The position numbers were made by a program, and so were the translations under genes. Below the pieces are notes generated by a model that was not told the origin of the DNA, ran no database searches, and saw only the letters and a list, made by a program, of their open reading frames with translations. 64,000 nt of DNA from Hippasteria phrygiana (Eukaryota > Echinodermata > Asteroidea > Valvatida > Goniasteridae), in the NCBI GenBank assembly GCA_037893225.1, contig JAZGUH010000400.1:124001-188000 (forward strand). The letters are read 5' to 3'. Shown piece after piece: positions 55,337-64,000 of this stretch (positions are counted from its first letter, which is position 1; each line of letters opens with the position of its first letter).

Positions 55337-55683
55337 CTTCCCCTCTTGAATACGGACCATGGCCATAGCCGCAGTATGAAAAAGACCACCTGGCCGGTTG
55401 TCGTCTATACGCGCATTCCTGCCCATACTCAATCCATTCATGTTTCAACTGCATGAACATTGTATTTTCTGAATGGGAGTGTAATGAATAGATGGAGCTT
55501 TTTCAAACAAAGCTTTTATTCACACGAAAGGGTGGGGGCAGGGGCAGGGAAAGGCTCCAAGTGCGATGAATAGGACCACTCTATTCAGTGTGTGCCTACA
55601 TGTATTTTTGTTTATGCTTGGCTGCACAGCCTGTTCTTGGCATATACCAGCCCCCATCGTTGACAGCCAGACACCAGGGGTTA
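55337..55683 (+). mobile_element. MITE family M1 copy
   Basis: CTCTTGAATACGGACCATGG through GGCTGCACAGCC and ACCAGGGGTTA. Its right half is the start of the tandem duplication and is repeated at about 61020-61182. Confidence 0.75.
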
Positions 55684-56970
55684 GCAAAGTAGGCCTGTAG
55701 CTATTCATCATGAAACTAAAATGCTCTGCGATGTGGTATCGTGATACAGACTTGAATATTGTGATACGTGAAATTACTGACAAATCTGCCAGAAGCATTG
55801 ACTGTCACTGTAAGCAACTGCAAAAAAAACTGCAAAACACCAGAAAAATGTAATAATAATTTATTATCCAAATATAATGGGTTTAATTCCTCTTTGGATG
55901 ATCAGATCTGGATACTTGAATGTCCCTGAAAGAGTTATTGATTTAATCAAATCCATTCCCTGCAACCAATTATTCAGTGTTGTTTATTATCACCAAGGCA
56001 ACAGGACCACAACAAGGTACATGTACAATATACTGTGTAATTTGCTGTGGTGATCATGCTAGTTGGAGCATGAAGTACATATTATCTTTGTGCGGATATA
56101 TGTGCAAGCTTCTAATAAATGGTTAACATCTAATCCACTTGATTAGCAGTCCACATTGAAGAAATGAAAATTGCCTTGGCTCTGCAGATAATAGGTTTTG
56201 TGTTGACTTTGTTCACATTATTTTGTTTAGATGTGCAGATTTTGAAGTATGACTGAAAAAGCAACAAATCTGAACAGCATGAGAATTTGTATCGGTGATA
56301 AAAAGAAGTCTCGCCAAGATTCCTTATGTGCTGAGCACTCAATGCTCAGTGCTTTTATTGTTTGAGAGCCCAGAAGATTACATGTATAGGCATTGTTCTT
56401 TTTTTTTAGGTGGGGGTTGGGGGGGGGGGGGGTTACATGATGTAAATCAACTTTTGTTGTCTTGTTAAAAGCTTGTACCTTTTGTCCAGAGATTTATTTT
56501 AGCCTTGATGATTTTTTTTTGAGAGAGATGGGACATTTGTAATGAAGAAGCACTTTGGTTTGAAAAACTTGCAGACCAAGGAGAATGTACACCTACTGTA
56601 CATGTAATTATTTTGTTTGGTTGGGGAAGGAGGTTCAAAATCAAATTCATGATGTGATTGTTAGGATTTTTAGCTGGAATGATTTATTTTGCTTAGAGGG
56701 ATAGGGGGAAAGTGGTAAAGGAGTTAGCACTGGTGACTTGAGTGGCACCTGACATACCCATGTACATGTATTACAAGGCACTTGTGTTTATCTGATTAAG
56801 ATATCATTTTCTTTACATTACACACTTGACACTGATAAGAAAAGCAATTTTTATTTGAACTAGTGTGTTAGGGATGTGTCCTTTTTAGACAAGCATCATT
56901 GTTAGCAGTACCAGAGTTTTTCTCTGAGGTACTGTACAATGTACTGTATTCAGTGCTTTGCATCAGGTTT

Positions 56971-57186
56971 TTAACCCCTTGCCAACCGTTGACACGTGTG
57001 CGGATTGAAAATTGTCACCAGGCCGGTTGACACATAATATGTGCCAATCTCTGCACTTTCAATCCATTATTGGGGTAATGTGCACGTTATACTTGGCTGC
57101 ACAAGCCTCTTGTTTCCATTTCGCTTTTCTGCATAACCCGACCTGGTGCCCCGGCTTCCACATCTAAAACCTGAGGTCAAGGGGTT
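56971..57186 (+). mobile_element. MITE family M2 copy
   Basis: TTAACCCCTTGCCAACCG to GGTCAAGGGGTTAA, with intact terminal inverted repeats. It falls in a stretch that is missing from duplication unit 2. Confidence 0.8.
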
Positions 57187-58300
57187 AAATGGAAAGTCCC
57201 AATTCTTTTGAACTGTAGAAAAGATATGAGGCCAAAAATTAAGCCAACTCATGGCGAAAGTACGTGTACCTCTGTGTAGTCACAATTAAGAATAAGGCCA
57301 TTATCAGAGCCACCTGGTTGGGTAATACCAATACATTTACTTAAATAAACGGTGGTACTGCTTATAATACCGCCTTTTAAATAGGATACTCTCCCTTACT
57401 GTACATGGGAGGCACTACATTGTACATGTACTTACAGCCATCAAGTAGCAGCATAGAATCATACATGAACATAACAAAAGTAGTCTGGACAGTATTTTTC
57501 TTATAAATCACTGCATTCATGTATGGTGTTTCCACATGTACAGGTAGTTCTCTTTTTAATTTAATATTTGAGGTGTACGTAATCAGAACCATAGCAACCA
57601 GCATAAAATGAATAGCCGTTAGATTTACTGTCCACGCGCTTTTTGAGTTCACCCAGAGGAATACAGATGTTAATCAGTTGTGACCCACTCTGCAAAAAGG
57701 GCAATTATGTTGCAAAATTTGAAAATAGTGTTATAGATGGAAAGGCCATTTTCTAAGCTTTCATTTGGTATACATGTATGTCTGATGCCTGTAGCATTTT
57801 GCATTTTGGAAATTTGGGAATTTGCAAGTTTGTTTTCAGGAATTTCTTGAAATTTTTACTGAATTATTACGAAATACCTTACTAGACTGTAAGTTAATAG
57901 TAGTCTCAATCATCCTGTGAAATTATGGCACCAGGGGTGCTGTCGTTGTCAAGAAAAGTGGAAATTTATATTGTTTTCCAACGATTTCCAGCTGGAAAAC
58001 TGCCCTGCAGCCTTTAGTCAAGGCGAGCGCGGCTACCTGGACGAGTGGCGCGCCCCGGACATGCTGGCATTCGGGGCGTGTCCAGGTATAGCCAAACGCG
58101 CCTTGACAAAAGGCTATCATCCACCCAACAGTTGAAAAAGAGCGCCGTTTTCCTCTCGTTTTATTTTTGCCATCCAACAACGCAAAAGTTTGAACAGGTC
58201 AGTGGAACGATATTTCCTATAAAATACTAACCCCCAAATCCGCCCATTTCTGAAAATTGCAACAATGACCAATCATGTACATGTACATGTACACTACATT

Positions 58301-58520
58301 TAACCCCTTGTGTACGGATGACGCCATATGGCGTAAATAAAACAAGTGCCACCAGGCCGGATGACGCCATTGGCCGCCGTTTCTGTAGTTTCAATCCATT
58401 GTTGGATTATTGTTTATGTCATGCTTGACTGCACAAACACGTTGTAGCGGTTCGATTTAGCTGCCAGAACCGCTGCAACACCCCGACGTCTCCCGTAAAA
58501 TACCGTGCCCAAGGTGTTAA
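58301..58520 (+). mobile_element. MITE family M2 copy, unit 1
   Basis: TTAACCCCTTGTGTACGGAT to GTGCCCAAGGTGTTAA. The partner in unit 2 is at 62968-63137. Confidence 0.8.
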
Positions 58521-59013
58521 GGAGAAACAAGCCATTTAAAAAAACAAAAAACAAAGCAATAGATTGAAGCACTTGACACAAACACATTCTTTTTCCAACT
58601 TTATTTATTTAAATCAGAGATTTTGGTTATGAACTAGGATAATATACGTGTACATGTAGGTATCAAAGATGCCAAAAAATCCCTCTCTTAAAAATTACTT
58701 GTTTGAAGAATTGTTCACCCTCTTCACATAAATGGCACATTACGCGTAAAAGCATACAGCGACTTATGTGCCCTTTTTTTGCGGAGCGGGTCACATTTTT
58801 GAATGAGGTAAATGTATTTTTTTTAAAATAATCCCCTCATGTTAGACTGAATAATAATTCCATAACCAAAAATGTCAAATTATTTGGAGCCATTTGCACC
58901 CATTTTTGGAGGGTTGGTGACACCCGAAATAGAAAAAACCTACTTTAAAAAAAGACAAGAGATCCAAGTTGTTGAAAGATATTATGTTCTGACAGTACAT
59001 GTACATGTATCTT

Positions 59014-59215
59014 TTAACCCATTCTGTCCAACTGTTATTAATGGGGTGCTGGTATGCCAACACGGGCTTGTGCAGCTAAGCGTAATGCAAACAATAGGCA
59101 TAAAATGGATTGAGTATGCACAGGAATGTGCGTATAGTCGACAACCGGCCAGGTGGTCTTTTTCAAACCGTGGCTACATTAATTGTATGGCCATCGTCTG
59201 TATTCAATAGGTTAA
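59014..59215 (-). mobile_element. MITE family M1, shortened inverted copy, unit 1
   Basis: TTAACCCATTCTGTCCAACT to ATTCAATAGGTTAA, lacking the central AAAGCTTT segment of full M1. The partner copy is at 63336-63528. Confidence 0.75.
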
Positions 59216-62200
59216 AAAGTCAGGACAGAACATCATCCCCCAGTGCTGACTAGTCTAGCCACAGAAGACTCCTCAGTTTCTCTTTACCCAGTCCCAATTT
59301 GCCAACGGCAATTGTGCCTAATTATTAATCGACTGGGAGTTGAGGTCACATTTTTTCCAATTATTTTGCTCATGTTGTGAATTGTAAATTGTTGCTAGGG
59401 AGTCTATAATGCTCTGTGCTGCAAAATGAATTGGAAAGAAAAATTACTACACCATTGAAATTGTTGGGCTTGGAAACCACAAAATTAACACTCAAATTAG
59501 GCAACCAAAAAATAGTTGTGTTGCCCTCCGCGACCGACCCTAAAAATCACAAAAGTTGGGTCGCATTTTTTGTAATAAAAATTGTTTTAAAAACAATTTT
59601 CAAAATCTCACCTCTTCCCGCACAAAATGTACAAGTTTTATTTAAATCATTGTCTTTAAATACACGTACATTTACTACGGCACATTCGTGCATTACGTCA
59701 TCTCACTTTTAAATAAGCTTACTTTTTGCCTCCCGACTTCCGAGTTACACAACTGTATTGCTTTGATGTTTTCATGGATGATACATGTATACAAAAAAAA
59801 CAAAACGACCAAACCTCCCTCCCGAACTTTCCCAGTTAAGGGCAACACAAGTTTCTTTTTTGGCCTTACTAGACGCTGTCCAGTGTGAATTTTGAGTCCT
59901 GTTTTGGCAACCGATGTACATGTAGTTGTATATTTACATGTACGTACATGTATGGAAAAAGAGTGGTTTAATACAGCGAAGATTCTTTCCATTTGTAGGA
60001 TATATGTGCACTGTATGTCTGCCAGTTTTTTAAAACCCGGATATGCAGGCGTGAATAAAGCCAAAGCACCTGTCTTTGCGTCATTAGCAACCAACATGTA
60101 ATATTGACTCTGGCAATTGCACAAAAAGAGAAAGGTGATAAATCAAATAAATGTCCCTCTTCAAGTCAGGTGCTTGTCATGTGAACAAGGAAGTTAAATA
60201 TAGATAAATTGTCATCAGGAGTTTTGTATTTATTCAGTGCATTCAAGACTACTTCGTAGTCAGTTTGTACTAGTGCAGGGACAAATCGGAGGTTTCCAAA
60301 ACCGAATTTAAACAAATCGAATAATAGATCCTCCGAATTCCTTAATCGGTTTGCAAAATACAAAATCTTGCCGCGTGCGTGCCTGTACACACTGTACATG
60401 GAGCAATTGCAATGTAACAAATTGTTACCCCCTGCTGTGCTGTGCCTTCCCAGTTCACTCCAATCTTTCCCGCAACGATCACAACAAAATAACGTACATG
60501 TATTTATTAATCCAGGTCTTGTCTGTCTTATTTCATTACAGGATAGAGAAAATTCTAAACTTCCATCTTCAGTGAGGCCGCGATGCCAGGCTATTTGAAA
60601 ACGTGCACTTGAAATTTCACTTCCTTTCCTCACTTACGTATTTCCAGTTCCCAGGCATTGCTTCAGCCCGTCGACCAATCATCAACAATTTAACAGGCAC
60701 ACCCCGCATTAAACCATTCATCATCTGACTTAGCTTTTGCCTCTACCCAATTTCCCACCCTTTGATTTTGTCCACGGCTAGTAATTCCCTGCCCAGTCAG
60801 AAGAAGTCCGCAAATCAGAGCCCTTTGAAAGACAATGGTCGTTATTGAACAACCAATAATAGCCCCAAATGTCTTGTTCTTGAATCCAGACAAGCAGTGT
60901 AAATTCCAACTCATCCCCGTCCCACCCTTTGATTTTGTCCGCGGTTAGGAATTCCCCGCCTAGTCAGAATTAGTCCGCCAATCAGAGTGCTTTGAAAGAC
61001 AATCGTCTTTATTGAACAACCAATGAGGAGGGGGGTGGGAGGGTGGGGAAAGGCTCCAAGTGCGATGAATATAGGACCACTCTACTCAGTGTGTGCCTAT
61101 TGTTTTTGTTTATGCTTGGCTGCACAGCCTGTTCTTGGCATATACCAGCCCCCATCATTAACAGCCAGACACCAGGGGTTAGCACAGTAGGCCTGTAGCT
61201 ATTCATCATGAAACTAAAATGCTCTGCGATGTGGTATCGTGATACAGACTTGAATATTGTGATACGTGAGATTACTGACAAATCTGCCAGAAGCATTGAC
61301 TGTCACTGTAAGCAACTGCAAAAAAAACTGCAAAACACCAGAAAGATGTAATAATAGTTTATTATCCAAATATAATGGGTTTAATTCCTCTTTGGATGAT
61401 CAGATCTGGATACTTGAATGTCCCTGAAAGAGTTATTGATAATCAAATCCATTCCCTGCAACCAATTATTCAGTGTTGTTTTATTATCACCAAGGCAACA
61501 GGACCACAACAAGGTACAATATACTGTGTAATTTGCCGTGGTGATCATGCTGTTGGAGCATGAAGCGCATATTATCTTTGTGCGGATATATGTGCAAGCT
61601 TCTAATAAATGGTTAACATCTAATCCACTTGATTAGCAGTCCACTTAACCCTAACCATCCCTAACCTGCCAAAATCAAACACCCCATTGTGTTGAATTTT
61701 GTGTGATTGAGTACTGTAGAGCCTTGCATGGCACCATCACTTTGCATGGGACTTGATGCCCTGATTTTGTCTAAGTACAAAGAATGTGCCATTGGTTTAC
61801 TACACAGTGTTGGAGTTTGAAAAATGAAAATTGCCTTGGCCCTGCAGATAATAGGTTTTGTGTTGACTTTGTTCACATTATTTTGTTTAGATGTGCAGAT
61901 TTTGAAGTATGACTGAAAAAGCAACAAATCTGAACAGCATGAGAATTTGTATCGGGGGTAAAAAGAAGTCTGACGCCAAGATTCCTTATGTGCTGACTCA
62001 GCACTCTATCACAAAGAATAAGGTCATAATTATCAGAGCCACCTGGTTGGGTAATACCAATACATTTACTTAAATAAACGGTGGTACTGCTTATAATACC
62101 GCCTTTTAAATAGGATACTCTCCCTTACTGTACATGGGAGGCACTATTGTACATCAAGTAGCAGCATAGAATCATACATAACAAAAGTAGTCTGGACAGT

Positions 62201-62967
62201 ATTTTTCTTATAAATCACTGCATTCATGTATGGTGTTTCCACATGTACAGGTAGTTCTCTTTTTAATTTAATATTTGAGGTATACGTAATCAGAACCATA
62301 GCAACCAGCATAAAATGAATAGCCGTTAGATTTACTGTCCACGCGCTTTTTGAGTTCATCCAGAGGAATACAGATGTTAATCAGTTGTGACCCACTCTGC
62401 AAAAAGGGCAATTATGTTGCAAAATTTGAAAATAGTGTTATAGATGGAAAGGCCATTTTCTAAGCTTTCATATGGTATACATGTATGTCTGATGCCTGTA
62501 GCATTTTGCATTCGCGAGATATTTGGAAATTTGCAAGTTTGTTTTCAGGAATTTCTTGAAATTTTTACTAAATTGTTACGAAATACCTTACTAGACTGTA
62601 AGTTAATAGTAGTCTCAATCATCCTGTGAAATTATGGCACCAGGGGTGCTGTCGTTGTCAAGAAAAGTGGAAATTTATATTGTTTTCCAATGATTTCCAG
62701 CTGGAAAACTGCCCTGTAACCTTTAGTCAAGGCGAGCGCGGCTACCTGGACGAGTGGCGCGCCCCGGACATGCTGGCATTCGGGGCGCGTCATGTGTCCA
62801 GGTAGCTAAACGCGCCTTGACAAAAGGCTATCATCCTCTCGTTTTTTTCGCCATCCAACAACGCAAAAGTTTGAACAGGTCAGTGGAACGATATTTCCTA
62901 TAAAATACTAACCCCCAAATCCGCCCATTTCTGAAAATTGCAACAATGACCAATCATGTACACTACA

Positions 62968-63137
62968 TTTAACCCCTTGTGTACGGATGCCACCAGGTCG
63001 GATGACGCCATTGGCCGCAATTTGTGCAGTTTCAATCTATTGTTGACTGCACAAACACATTGTAGCGGTTCGATTTAGCTGGCAGAACCGCTGCAACACC
63101 CTGACGTCTCCCGTAAAATACCGTGCCCAAAGTGTTA
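62968..63137 (+). mobile_element. MITE family M2 copy, unit 2
   Basis: TTTAACCCCTTGTGTACGGA to GTGCCCAAAGTGTTA, internally deleted relative to 58301-58520. Confidence 0.75.
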
Positions 63138-63335
63138 TGGAGAAACAAGTAATTTTTTGCGAAGCGGGTCACATTTTTTAATGAGGTAAAATGCTGGTGA
63201 CACCCGAAATAGAAAAAAACCTACTTTTTTAAAAGAAAAAACAACTTTTGTTTATATAAAAAATATGCTTGTCTGTAGACAAAAGATCCAAGTTGTTGAA
63301 AGATATTATGTTCTGACAGTACATGTACATGTATC

Positions 63336-63528
63336 TTTTAACCCATTCTGTCCAACTGTTATTAATGGGGTGCTGGTATGCCCACACGGGCTTGTGCAGC
63401 CAAGCGTAATGCAAACAATAGGCATACAATGGATTGAGTATGCACAGGAATGTGCGTATAGTCGACAGCCAGGCAGGTGATCTTTTTCAAACCGCAGCTA
63501 TGGCCGTCGTCCGTATTCAATGGGTTAA
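63336..63528 (-). mobile_element. MITE family M1, shortened inverted copy, unit 2
   Basis: TTTAACCCATTCTGTCCAAC to ATTCAATGGGTTAA, paralogous to 59014-59215. Confidence 0.75.
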
Positions 63529-64000
63529 AAAGTCAGGACAGAATGTCATTACCCAATGCTGACTAGCTAGTCTAGCCACAGACTCTTTAGTTTCTCTTTA
63601 CCCAACTTGCTGAAAGCATTTTTGCCTAATTATTAATCGACTGGGAGTAGAGGTCACATTTTTTTCAGTTATTTTGCTCATGTTGTGAATTGTAAATGGA
63701 AGTAGAAATGGAAGTGGGAAATGAATTGGAAAGAAAAATTACTACACCATTGGACTTGTTGGTCTTGGAAACCACGAAAGTACATGTAACACTCAAATTA
63801 GGCAACCCAAAAAATAGTTGTTGCCCTCCGCGACCGACCCTAAAAAATCACAAAAGTTGGGTCACATTTAAACAAAATGAACAAGTTTTATTAAAATCAT
63901 TGTCTTTAAATACACGTACATTTGCAACGGCACAATCGTGCATTACGTCATCTCACTTTTAAATATGCTTACTTTTTGCCTTCCGACTTCCGAGTTACAC

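Larger units (their letters stand above)
55533..61020 (+). repeat. Tandem duplication, unit 1 (~5.5 kb)
   Basis: Long segments recur about 5 kb downstream: 55684-56340 with 61183-61995, 57285-58520 with about 62010-63137, and 58900-59750 with 63180-64000. No protein-coding gene is recognised in it. M2 MITEs lie at 56971-57186 and 58301-58520, an inverted M1 at 59014-59215, and a GC-rich imperfect palindrome at 58015-58110 (GTCAAGGCG ... CGCCTTGAC). About 110 bp around 60745 is itself repeated at 60929. Confidence 0.9.
61021..64000 (+). repeat. Tandem duplication, unit 2 (runs off the window)
   Basis: Same order as unit 1, but lacking about 930 bp equivalent to 56345-57280 and about 260 bp near 58525-58790. 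It carries an extra block of about 170 bp at 61645-61818. The window ends at the position equivalent to about 59750 of unit 1. No gene recognised. Confidence 0.9.

Noticed and set aside
1..64000. CRISPR arrays, operons or prokaryotic signals
   Set aside because: Direct repeats here are head-to-tail minisatellites without unique spacers, genes are spliced and polyadenylated; the DNA is eukaryotic.

Overview
This is invertebrate deuterostome nuclear DNA, most likely from an echinoderm such as a sea star or sea urchin. The evidence is spliced genes with vertebrate-like GT-AG introns, four genes with recognisable human orthologues, frequent TACATGTA-type motifs, many long G or C homopolymers, and very dense small transposons. 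The species assignment is inference. Layout: 139-7577 (-) is a complete six-coding-exon SPATA24 orthologue. 7578-14616 has no gene that I can support; it holds minisatellites, a long foldback element and a tRNA-derived SINE. 14617-18262 (-) is NRBF2 and 18586-20740 (+) is LSM1; they are head to head with 323 bp between their start codons. 20741-25716 is repeat-rich and non-coding. 25717-36495 (-) is an eleven-coding-exon FBXO41 orthologue (F-box plus leucine-rich repeats). 36496-46300 is accessory DNA with a very young LTR retrotransposon (39048-43466) and a nested terminal-inverted-repeat transposon (44092-45968). About 46300-50623 (+) appears to be the 5' end of another gene: a probable non-coding exon ending at 46488, then a signal-peptide exon at 50383-50623. 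From 50624 to the end I find no further exons. That stretch holds MITEs and a roughly 5.5 kb direct tandem duplication starting near 55533 and repeated from about 61021 past the window end. The four genes do unrelated jobs: SPATA24 (testis-associated coiled coil), NRBF2 (autophagy PI3-kinase complex), LSM1 (mRNA decapping) and FBXO41 (SCF ubiquitin ligase adaptor). Only NRBF2 and LSM1 are likely to be co-regulated, through a shared promoter. The most notable non-genic observations are: (1) an LTR element whose only intact ORF joins a coiled coil to an integrase zinc-binding-like module without the catalytic core; (2) a minisatellite downstream of NRBF2 that carries a 20-nt antisense match to NRBF2's own coding sequence; (3) a hAT MITE with a perfect 8-bp target duplication whose empty site is present elsewhere in the window; (4) an inverted pair of minisatellites that keeps the order of its variant units; (5) several TTAA-flanked MITE families; (6) two competing reading frames in the large linker exon of FBXO41. 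Exon boundaries were assembled by eye from splice consensus, phase and family resemblance, with no alignment run.
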